From Mycoplasmataceae bacterium (lineage in GTDB: Bacteria > Bacillota_I > Bacilli_A > Mycoplasmatales > Mycoplasmoidaceae), in contig JAITJR010000103.1 of the NCBI GenBank assembly GCA_031278855.1, forward strand, positions 1-5,435: a DNA stretch of 5,435 bases, written 5' to 3'. This document shows positions 1 to 5,435 of this stretch, piece by piece. Positions within the stretch are counted from its first letter, which is position 1. Every line of letters starts with the position of its first letter. The position numbers and the translations under genes were made by a program. The notes beneath the pieces are model-generated. The model saw nothing but the letters and a program-made list of their open reading frames with translations. It was not told where the DNA came from and searched no databases.

Positions 1-68
1 GGCAGACGCGCTACCTTGAGGTGGTAGTATCTAACGATGTGTGAGTTCAAATCTCGTCGAGTGCACCA
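1..68 (+). tRNA. tRNA-Leu (anticodon GAG), 5' end cut by window
   Basis: The visible part starts in the D-loop/D-stem (GGCAGACGC). The anticodon stem CTACC (11-15) pairs with GGTAG (23-27) around a 7-nt loop with anticodon GAG at 18-20, which reads CUC/CUU. The long variable arm has a 3-bp ATC/GAT stem (29-31 with 36-38), as expected of class II tRNAs. The T-arm GTGAG/CTCGT encloses TTCAAAT (41-57). The 3' acceptor strand CGAGTGC (58-64) is followed by discriminator A and an encoded CCA. The 5' acceptor strand (predicted GCACTCG) and most of the D-arm lie outside the window. Confidence 0.95.
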
Positions 69-71
69 AAA

Positions 72-162
72 GGACAATTACCCAAGAGGCTCAAGGGGAA
101 CGCTTGGAAAGCGTTTAGATCGGTTAAACGATGCAGCAGTTCGAATCTGCTATTGTCCGCCA
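72..162 (+). tRNA. tRNA-Ser (anticodon GGA)
   Basis: This is a complete class II cloverleaf. The acceptor strands GGACAAT (72-78) and ATTGTCC (152-158) pair perfectly, and discriminator G plus encoded CCA end at 162. The D-stem is CCC/GGG (81-83 with 95-97). The anticodon stem AACGC/GCGTT (99-103 with 111-115) holds TTGGAAA with anticodon GGA at 106-108, reading UCC/UCU. The variable arm has a 4-bp stem ATCG/CGAT (119-122 with 129-132). The T-arm is AGCAG/CTGCT around TTCGAAT (135-151). It lies 3 nt after the tRNA-Leu, so the two are almost certainly cotranscribed and processed from one precursor. Confidence 0.97.
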
Positions 163-233
163 TATATAACCAAAGTTGGGTTTAAAACCAAAATGTAGTG
201 TTATTTAATACAATCTTAATGAGGTTAAAAACA

Positions 234-380
234 ATGAATGATACTAATAAAAATTTAACAACAAAACAACAGTTAATTGACGGAATTAAAACCGCTTTAA
301 ATTTTGAATCCATCTCATGGACGGAAAAAGAAATAATAGATTTAATAGATGAAATACACCCCGAAATTAATAAAAGATAA
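234..380 (+). CDS. Small hypothetical protein, 48 aa
   Basis: I do not recognise this protein. The ATG at 234 is preferred over in-frame GTG 198 and ATG 219 because a Shine-Dalgarno GAGG (221-224) sits 9 nt before it; ATG 219 overlaps that site and GTG 198 has no site. The 48-aa product is polar and soluble-looking, with no signal peptide or membrane segment. After an Asn/Thr/Lys-rich start (residues 1-12) come two likely amphipathic helices, about residues 12-24 (QLIDGIKTALNF) and 29-43 (acidic, EIIDLIDEI). Its single Trp is TGG, whereas every Trp in the other genes here is TGA. It lies 71 nt after tRNA-Ser with no clear promoter, so tRNA readthrough could feed it. It converges with the GDPD gene, whose stop is 5 nt away. 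It could be a chance ORF; the binding site is the main support. Confidence 0.55.
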   Translation: MNDTNKNLTTKQQLIDGIKTALNFESISWTEKEIIDLIDEIHPEINKR

Positions 381-385
381 TGTAT

Positions 386-1483
386 TTAAAAAGTAACGTT
401 TCCAGTAATTTGATCCACACCCATTTTTACTAAATGGTCACGGTCAATTGGATCATTTATGGTTCAACAATTAACTTTTAATTTTTTTTGATGTGCAAAA
501 TTGATTAAATCTTGGCCGCCGTTTGCTAATAGAACACTATAGTCAACATCAATATTTTGATTGTTGTTAACGGCATAATAAGCCTCACTTAAAGGATCTT
601 GATGTTTATAATCAGCTCAACATAATTTTTAGTATTTATTAAAGATAATTTTAGCAGTGGCAGCAATTTCACTAGATGAATTGTTAGTAGCGGATTTTAA
701 TGCATTTCAAAATGGTTGATCTGGATTGGCAGTATCATACACACTGCCGTCAAAAGCGATTACGGTACAGTGATTAGCATAGTTGACTTGATTAATTTCA
801 TGAAGCATTTCTAAAACAAGTGTATTAGCGTAATCGCTACCTCAATAAGCGTTTTCGTCTTTAATTTCAATTACGGCTTCTTTATTGTTATTTTTGCATA
901 TGTTGAGATATTCGTTAAAAGTAGGCACTTGGTAATTACCGCCAATTCCGTATTTATTGTATGTATCGTTTAAAACAATTTGATTCCCTACGGTTCCAAG
1001 CGACGGATCACGATTGGTACCACAATAACCAGTTCATAAATTTAATTGTTTTGCTTCACCAAGTGTTAAATTAGTAACTTTAGTACCAGTACTTGGATCT
1101 CACAACGGATCGTAGGCTGTTGGAGTAGGATTACAAACCCCTGCTTGATAATCATCTCCTTGATTATAACCAGCATCTCGTTTTAATGTAGTTGCTTGGC
1201 GAAACGGATTGATGTCATGGGTGCATACCAAAGGATGATTATTGCCCGTATCATTTTTGGTTAAGTAAATATCTGTTTCAATTCCTCAAATTGACTTGGT
1301 TTTTCCTGCCGCTTCAAAAGATTCAGTAGTATTCTCGAAATGCCTTGAACTTAAACCGCGGTGTAAAATGTATTGAATGTTAGTTTTACTAGTACAACTA
1401 GTGGCAGAGATGCTTGTACCAAGTGCAAATACCCCTAATAAACTTATGGGTGTAAGCAGTTTAATTAGTCGATAAATTTTCAT
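386..1483 (-). pseudogene. GDPD-family surface lipoprotein with internal stop
   Basis: Read with TGA as Trp, one frame runs 365 codons from ATG 1483 to TAA 386-388, broken only by a TAA at codon 285 (629-631). Residues 1-30 are a lipoprotein signal (basic start, hydrophobic core, lipobox ATSC, Cys30), so the product would be anchored outside the membrane. GDPD active-site signatures are HRG at 41-43, ENT at 50-52, ETD at 69-71, HD at 89-90 and IEIK at 205-208. A segment of about 95 residues between HD90 and the PTFNEYL motif (187-193) is longer than in minimal GDPDs. The family hydrolyses glycerophosphodiesters such as glycerophosphocholine to glycerol-3-phosphate and an alcohol. After the stop, the same frame still encodes the family C-terminus (CWTIND at 339-344, MGVDQIT at 354-360), so loss looks recent. 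CAA to TAA is one possible single change. A truncated 284-aa product (629-1483) would lack the end of the TIM barrel. Sequencing error or a strain polymorphism is possible. Confidence 0.85.
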
Positions 1484-1489
1484 GATTTG

Positions 1490-1495
1490 CTCCTT
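1490..1495 (-). promoter_or_regulatory. Ribosome binding site of the GDPD lipoprotein
   Basis: AAGGAG on the minus strand, 6 nt before ATG 1483. It is a strong Shine-Dalgarno and fixes the start of the signal peptide, so translation initiation of this interrupted gene still looks intact. Confidence 0.8.
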
Positions 1496-1638
1496 ATAAA
1501 ATTAATCTTTCACAAGAGTACGATGTAATTGAATGATTAGTGCAAACTTGTAAAGCTAAAATGACATCTTTAATAACGTTACTTAGTTAAGTTTGAATCA
1601 ATCAACTAATTCATGCAATAACGAACTCTCGTGTTGCG

Positions 1639-1644
1639 ATTATA
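1639..1644 (-). promoter_or_regulatory. Possible -10 box of the GDPD gene
   Basis: A perfect TATAAT on the minus strand. Upstream at the usual spacing there is only a T-rich stretch (GGTTTTTCC) and no clear -35, which is common in mollicutes. If used, it gives a leader of about 150 nt. It was chosen because it is the only consensus -10 on this strand between the two divergent genes. Confidence 0.35.
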
Positions 1645-1681
1645 CTACTACGACTATAAGGAAAAACCTAATTCCGATGTA

Positions 1682-1708
1682 TTAGCACTCTTACTTGACA
1701 AGTGCTAA
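1682..1708. promoter_or_regulatory. CIRCE operator (HrcA binding site) upstream of lon
   Basis: The left arm TTAGCACTC (1682-1690) and right arm AAGTGCTAA (1700-1708) are separated by exactly 9 nt. The CIRCE consensus is TTAGCACTC-N9-GAGTGCTAA, so 17 of 18 arm positions match; only the first base of the right arm differs (A for G). CIRCE is the operator of the heat-shock repressor HrcA and is known before chaperone and protease genes, including lon, in mycoplasmas. Its right arm overlaps the lon -35 box, so bound HrcA should block RNA polymerase directly. hrcA itself is not in the window. Confidence 0.95.
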
Positions 1709-1722
1709 TATTTTGTTATAAT
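1695..1722 (+). promoter_or_regulatory. lon promoter (sigma-A type)
   Basis: Perfect -35 TTGACA (1695-1700) and perfect -10 TATAAT (1717-1722) with a 16-nt spacer. The predicted start of transcription is near 1729, giving a leader of about 35 nt. The -35 sits in the CIRCE spacer and shares its last base with the right arm. With both hexamers at consensus, the promoter should be strong once HrcA is released. Confidence 0.9.
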
Positions 1723-1750
1723 GATTGGGTTTAAATAGCTGTATACTTAC

Positions 1751-1757
1751 GGAGGAG
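1751..1757 (+). promoter_or_regulatory. Ribosome binding site deciding the lon GTG start
   Basis: GGAGGAG lies 7 nt before GTG 1765. It supports the GTG as start codon; the next in-frame ATG, at residue 34, would remove the conserved N-terminal LTRGIIIFP segment. Confidence 0.9.
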
Positions 1758-1764
1758 CTTTATT

Positions 1765-4062
1765 GTGAATAAACCTTTATTACTAACACGTGGAATCATT
1801 ATTTTCCCTACGGTTACGGAGACAATTGAAATTGGCAGAGCTCGATCCATCGGTTCAATTGAAATGGCATCACTTAGCGATAAAAAGATTGTTGTAATTA
1901 GTCAAAAAGATCCGCAAATTGAAGATCCTTCCACTAATGATGTCTATCAAGTTGGTACTCTGTGTCATATTACTTTTTTAGAAAAGAATAGTGATAATTC
2001 ATACAAAGTAACCATTAAAGGTGATAAACGAGTTTTAACTAAGAAAATAATGACCACCACTAATGGATTGTTGGTAGACTTTGAAATTTTAAAAGAAACA
2101 AATACTAATTCGAAAGAACTCGAAGAACGTATGCATTTGTTATACGATATGATTGATAAATCATTTACTAGTAGTGCAAAACCAAAAGAAGTTAAACAAC
2201 TAAAACTTTTAATGTTAGGCAATAGTTCGCCTAGTAAAGTGGTTGACCAAATTGCTGCAGTTTTACCTATTGATCAGATTAACCGTCAAAAGTTGTTAGA
2301 AGAATTAGATGTTTTGAAGCGAGTTAATGCAATTATTCGCATGTCTACTAAAGAAGAAGATGCTAAAACAATTGACAACGAGATTAATCGTAAGGTTAAT
2401 TCCACTTTATCACGTCAACAAAAAGAGTTCTATTTGCGCGAGAAAATGCGTGTCGTAAAAGAAGAATTGGGCGAAATCAATTCACGCGAGAACGATGTTA
2501 ATGCTTTTAAGAAACGAGTGGAAGAAAATCCATACCCTGAGCATATCAAAAAACGAGTTTTAAGCGAAATTAGTCGTATGGAAGCATCAAATCCGCAGGA
2601 AAACTCGGTCACACGTGGCTACATTGAATGATTGTTAGATATCCCTTGATGACAAATGACTACTGATAACAACGATATTCGTCACGTGGAAGACGTTTTA
2701 AATAAATCCCACTATGGATTAGAAAAAGTTAAGGAACGAATTGTGGAGTATTTAGCCGTACGTGCTCGTAGCCCACAATCAAAAGCTCCTATTATTTGTT
2801 TAGTTGGCCCCCCAGGTGTTGGTAAATCTACGTTGGCTCGTAGTATCGCCGAAGCATTAGACAAGAAATTTGTCAAAATGTCTTTAGGCGGGGTGAGAGA
2901 TGAAGCTGAAATTCGTGGTCACCGTAAGACCTACATTGGTTCAATGCCAGGACGAATTATCAAGGCAATGAAACAAGCTGGTGTAGTTAATCCGTTATTT
3001 TTGTTAGATGAACTTGACAAAATGACTAGTGATATGCGTGGCGATCCTGCTAGTGCTATGTTAGAAGTTTTAGATCCTGAGCAAAATAATAAATTTAGTG
3101 ACAACTACATTGAAGAAGACTATGATTTATCGAAAGTGATGTTTGTCGCCACAGCTAACTATGCTGAACAAATTCCAGCTCCGCTCTTTGATCGTTTAGA
3201 AATTATTGAATTAACTTCTTATACCGAACGCGAGAAATTAGAAATTGCTAAAAAATATTTAGTCCCTAAAATCCGCCAAGAGGCTGCAATCAGTGATCAG
3301 GAATTGGAATTTACTGATCAATCAATTTTACATATTATTCGCCGTTATACACAAGAAGCTGGGGTGCGTCAATTAGATCGATTATTGCAAAAAATTGCCC
3401 GTAAGTTTGTGGTGCGTCAACAACATAAAGAAATTAAATCACAAGTAATTGACGAACAAGATATTGTCACTTATTTAAAAAAAGAAATTTACGAATATAA
3501 CATGCGCGAACCGACACCAATTCCAGGTGTTGTTAATGGAATGGCTTACACTACTGCTGGTGGTGATTTGTTGCCCATCGAAGTTACTTACTTTAAGGGT
3601 AAAGGTAATATTAGTATTACTGGTAATTTAAAAGAAACGATGAAAGAATCTGCACAAGTAGCCCTAGGTTATGTTAAAGCAAATTCTGAAAAATTCGGGA
3701 TTAAAGACATTGATTTTAATAAAACTGATATTCATATTCATGTACCTAGTGGCGGGATTCCTAAAGATGGTCCCAGTGCTGGTGTAACCCTAACCACCGC
3801 CATTATTTCCGCTTTAAGCAATCGCCCAGTTCCAAATAACATTGCCATGACTGGTGAAATCACCTTAAGAGGTCGAGTCGGAATTATTGGTGGGGTAAAA
3901 GAAAAAGTTATTTCAGCCTTTCGTGGAGGTATTAATGAAATTTTTATGCCTTTAAAGGATGAACGTTTCTTAGAAGAAGTACCAAATGAAGTGGCTGAAA
4001 AAATTAAATTTCACTTTGTTGAGTACTATCACGATATTTATAAATCCATATTTGGTCAATAA
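1765..4062 (+). CDS. lon: ATP-dependent Lon protease (endopeptidase La)
   Basis: This is the 765-aa cytoplasmic, hexameric AAA+ serine protease that unfolds and degrades damaged and some regulatory proteins. The start is GTG with a strong binding site. Residues 1-200 are the substrate-binding LAN domain (LTRGIIIFP near the start); a charged helical stretch follows to about 285. Codons 289, 295 and 296 are TGA and must be read as Trp (family motif YIEWLLDIPW). The AAA+ module has Walker A GPPGVGKST (348-356, Lys354), Walker B FLLDE (412-416), sensor-1 Asn465, arginine finger Arg477 (FDRLE) and sensor-2 Arg535 (GVRQLDR). The protease domain has PKDGPSAG with nucleophile Ser671 and GGVKEK with Lys714; their 43-residue spacing matches the E. 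coli Ser679/Lys722 dyad. Every key residue is present and the length is near the usual 780. It is monocistronic, with CIRCE/HrcA control in front and a strong terminator behind. Confidence 0.98.
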
Positions 4063-4078
4063 AGCTAAACATAAAACA

Positions 4079-4113
4079 CAAAAAGCATCGGGTAATTAAG
4101 CCGATGCTTTTTG
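4079..4113. terminator. Rho-independent terminator of lon, usable in both directions
   Basis: CAAAAAGCATCGG (4079-4091) pairs perfectly over 13 bp with CCGATGCTTTTTG (4101-4113) around a 9-nt loop. It begins 17 nt after the lon stop. The GC part of the stem is followed by a T-run on the + strand (CTTTTTGTTT) and, by symmetry, also on the minus strand, so it can also stop transcription coming from the hpf side. Confidence 0.9.
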
Positions 4114-4448
4114 TTTATCATGATTTAGCGAAGCTGTACAATAACTTGATGTAATCTGTTAGTGTTTTGGCAAGAAAAGAACTTTTTATAAACGCTTTTG
4201 ATTTGACTAACAATCGTTTTTTAATAGTTAATCAAAGTAGTTCATTTATAGGAATCCTTTTCGGTCATAGTTGGTGATTTATTGTTTGTCCAGCTTGTCA
4301 CAACCTGTGATAATTTAGCCAATTTTACATCACTAACTATGTGCTACTTACACCGTTAGGACTACAAGTTGCTTTCGTACAACCTGCCACAAATAATTTA
4401 ACATATTTTTTGTGAAAATAACAAATTTATTTTAAATAATGTAATTAT
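4114..4448. other. 335-nt interval without a convincing gene; several inverted repeats
   Basis: No reading frame here combines a start, a binding site and a recognisable product. Seen: an imperfect 10-bp inverted repeat TTTGACTAAC/GTTAATCAAA (4202-4211 with 4227-4236, one mismatch), a nested two-stem fold at 4266-4341 (listed separately), and an A/T-only hairpin TAAATAAT/ATTATTTA around GTA (4433-4451) at the hpf stop. On the minus strand, one frame has a lipobox-like FVAGC (TGT codon 4379-4381), then stops at 4337-4339 and 4325-4327, then 69 open codons to 4115. This could be a decayed lipoprotein gene, a structured RNA or plain spacer; I cannot decide. Confidence 0.4.
4266..4341. repeat. 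Inverted repeat with an inner hairpin
   Basis: The outer arms CATAGTTGGTGAT (4266-4278) and ATCACTAACTATG (4329-4341) pair over 13 bp with one G-U wobble. Inside them TTGTCACA (4295-4302) pairs with TGTGATAA (4306-4313) over 8 bp, one G-U, with a 3-nt loop. The wobbles are given for the + strand; on the other strand each becomes an A-C mismatch, so the fold is stronger as a + strand RNA. I recognise no known RNA family. Upstream on the + strand only a weak promoter-like pair is seen (TTGGCA at 4167-4172, TATAAA at 4187-4192, 14-nt spacer). Confidence 0.5.
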
Positions 4449-4742
4449 TTATTTTTCGTACTGCGTTTTAACTCGACGCAATTGGTCAATAATACGATCA
4501 ACCACTTCATTGATAGACGTTAAGACATCATGAGCATTAGCTTCAGCTCGAATTGTTCCTTTTTTAACGACTTTTAAGTTTAACCTAGTTGTAAAAGACT
4601 GATTTTTAGGGTAATAAGCAATTTCAGCTTTTACCTCTGGTATGATAAAACGAAAATCTTCAAAACGACTAATTTTACTTTCGAGATGTGAAGCAACTGC
4701 ACTTGATTTTTGGCAATCTTTTCAACGGATGGTGTAGGTCAT
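4449..4742 (-). CDS. hpf: Short ribosome hibernation-promoting factor (HPF/RaiA family)
   Basis: This is a 97-aa protein, hidden in the standard code because codon 7 is TGA (Trp). It has the HPF/RaiA beta-alpha-beta-beta-beta-alpha layout: strand MTYTIRW, helix about 10-29, strands about 33-46, 50-60 and 62-69, and final helix 71-95. The signature around AEANAHDVLTSINEVVDRI (67-85) followed by QLRRVK is typical. The family binds the 30S decoding region, blocking mRNA and tRNA entry and protecting idle ribosomes under starvation or stress. At 97 aa it equals the short form (E. coli HPF, about 95 aa) and lacks the C-terminal dimerisation domain of long Firmicutes HPFs (about 180 aa); none is visible downstream. 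GAGG (4754-4757) precedes the ATG by 11 nt, rather far. It follows the DJ-1-like gene by 21 nt and should be cotranscribed with it. Confidence 0.9.
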
Positions 4743-4763
4743 ATAATTTACTTCCTCTAAATT

Positions 4764-5321
4764 TTACTTGAATAACATTTCTTTTTCTAATTCTTTAGCT
4801 TTAGTAGCACTGATGAATTTTTCAACTACTTTAAAGGCAAATTCACTAGCGACACCAGGACCTGCTCCCGTAATAAAATTTTTAGAAACAACTACATCTT
4901 GCTTTACATAGTTATCTTCTAATTTAGGTTTTTCCATTCCTGGATAGCAAGTTACTTTGACAGTATCATCCAAAATATTTCAATCGGCAAAACAAAGGGG
5001 AGCAGCACAAATCGCCATAAAAAAGATCTTAGGATTCTTATACTCTTTTTGTCCAAAAGCTACTAGGCGGGGCGAAAACTCTTTACTAAAACGAGTACAT
5101 CCGAGGCCGCCTGGTAAATAAATGGCATTGTATTTGCTTAAATTTTCTTTATTCAAAACTTCGTCGCACGAGATTTTAGTACCGTGAGATAAAATTACAT
5201 TTTTCTTTTTCTCAATGGAAATTAATTTAACAATCAAACCTGCTCGCCTTCAGACATCAATTGGGACTATTAGCTCAATATCCTCAGTCTGATTAGCGAC
5301 CATTACGGCAATTTTTAACAT
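4764..5321 (-). CDS. DJ-1/PfpI family protein (DJ-1/YajL clade)
   Basis: This is a 185-aa soluble protein with two TGA-encoded Trp (codons 24 and 114) that split it in standard translation. Landmarks of the DJ-1 flavodoxin-like fold are MLKIAVMVAN at the start, DIE with conserved acid Glu16, IYLPGG (67-72), the nucleophile elbow AICAAP with Cys105, CYPG (125-128) and the C-terminal TGAGPGVASEFAFKVVE (151-167). The family length is about 180-190 aa. Members have been credited with glyoxalase III, deglycase or oxidative-stress roles; the exact reaction is disputed and cannot be settled here. Human DJ-1 has His126 at the CYPG tyrosine; Tyr is frequent in bacterial members. The start is ATG 5321 with GGAG (5327-5330) 5 nt before it. 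It is first in an operon with hpf, which suggests a stress or stationary-phase role. Confidence 0.93.
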
Positions 5322-5348
5322 ATCTACTCCTTAAAATTCAGGAGTCCT

Positions 5349-5354
5349 ATTATC
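5349..5354 (-). promoter_or_regulatory. Possible extended -10 of the DJ-1-like/hpf operon
   Basis: TGC-GATAAT on the minus strand fits an extended -10 (TGN plus a TATAAT-like hexamer), 27 nt before the ATG, giving a leader of about 20 nt. No good -35 lies 16-18 nt upstream; a TTGACC exists but 29 nt away. An A-run/T-run palindrome lies directly upstream. Confidence 0.4.
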
Positions 5355-5360
5355 GCATAA

Positions 5361-5372
5361 AAAAACGTTTTT
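5361..5372. repeat. Perfect 12-bp palindrome AAAAACGTTTTT
   Basis: This self-complementary sequence sits just upstream of the putative -10 of the DJ-1-like/hpf operon, where a -35 or an operator would be expected. It could be a repressor or activator site, an A/T-tract UP-like or bent element, or chance in AT-rich DNA. Confidence 0.3.
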
Positions 5373-5435
5373 CAGTTTTAATCGGTCAAAAGAATACCAT
5401 TCCTTAGTATTTCTCACGAACTAAGATTAACTTAT

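Noticed and set aside
176..214. Promoter for the small ORF (TTGGGT ... TACAAT)
   Set aside because: The TACAAT would place the transcription start on the ribosome binding site, and the spacing to TTGGGT is wrong.
1583..1609. Inverted repeat TTAGTT/AACTAA between gdpd and lon
   Set aside because: 6 bp with a 15-nt loop in AT-rich DNA; expected by chance and not placed over a promoter element.
1965..2222. Minus-strand ORF of 85 aa inside lon
   Set aside because: It is antisense to the conserved Lon N-terminal domain, has no ribosome binding site and no recognisable product; a shadow frame.
2430..2612. Minus-strand ORF of 60 aa inside lon
   Set aside because: Shadow of the lon coding frame with no independent support.
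2629..2655. Lon split into two genes by stop codons
   Set aside because: The three stops are all TGA, sit where the Lon family has Trp, and the frame never shifts; with code 4 it is one intact gene.
4155..4311. Plus-strand open code-4 frame of about 52 codons with a CPACH motif
   Set aside because: No ATG and no ribosome binding site; the CxxCH resemblance to a heme site has no context in a mollicute. Probably chance.
4433..4451. A/T-only hairpin as terminator of hpf
   Set aside because: 8 bp of A/T pairs around 3 nt, overlapping the stop codon and without a clear T-run; too weak to call. The bidirectional terminator at 4079-4113 is a better candidate.
4764..5237. Two separate small proteins in the DJ-1 region
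   Set aside because: They are pieces of a single 185-aa DJ-1 family gene divided by TGA Trp codons; the true start is ATG 5321 with its own ribosome binding site.

Overview
The window comes from a mollicute that reads UGA as tryptophan (genetic code 4), that is a Mycoplasma/Spiroplasma-type organism and not an Acholeplasma or phytoplasma. The DNA is AT-rich. Four protein genes (gdpd, lon, hpf, DJ-1) carry in-frame TGA exactly where their families have Trp, and standard-code translation breaks all of them. Having tRNA-Leu(GAG) and tRNA-Ser(GGA) argues weakly for a lineage with a fuller tRNA set than the M. capricolum type; I cannot name the species.

Layout. 1-162: two tandem class II tRNA genes on the + strand, Leu(GAG), cut by the window start, and Ser(GGA). 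234-380: a small hypothetical protein (48 aa) with a good ribosome binding site. 386-1483 (-): a surface lipoprotein of the glycerophosphodiester phosphodiesterase (GDPD) family, interrupted by one in-frame TAA at codon 285 of 365, hence probably a pseudogene or a truncated allele. 1484-1764: a divergent intergenic region with a near-perfect CIRCE operator overlapping a consensus sigma-A promoter. 1765-4062 (+): ATP-dependent Lon protease, 765 aa and complete. 4079-4113: a perfect 13-bp stem terminator that can work in both directions. 4114-4448: no convincing gene, but several inverted repeats. 4449-4742 (-): a short ribosome hibernation-promoting factor. 4764-5321 (-): a DJ-1/PfpI family protein, 21 bp upstream of hpf and probably in one operon with it. 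5322-5435: leader and promoter region of that operon.

How it fits together. The right-hand two thirds is a small stress-related cluster of two convergent units. One is HrcA/CIRCE-controlled lon (protein quality control). The other is a DJ-1-like/HPF operon (probable electrophile or oxidative stress protein plus ribosome protection). The left side is tRNA genes and an unrelated lipoprotein enzyme of phospholipid-derived glycerol metabolism. I see no mobile element, CRISPR array or clearly new defence-like system. The points most worth a second look are the nonsense codon in the GDPD lipoprotein, the CIRCE/-35 overlap before lon, and the structured or decayed 4.1-4.4 kb interval.
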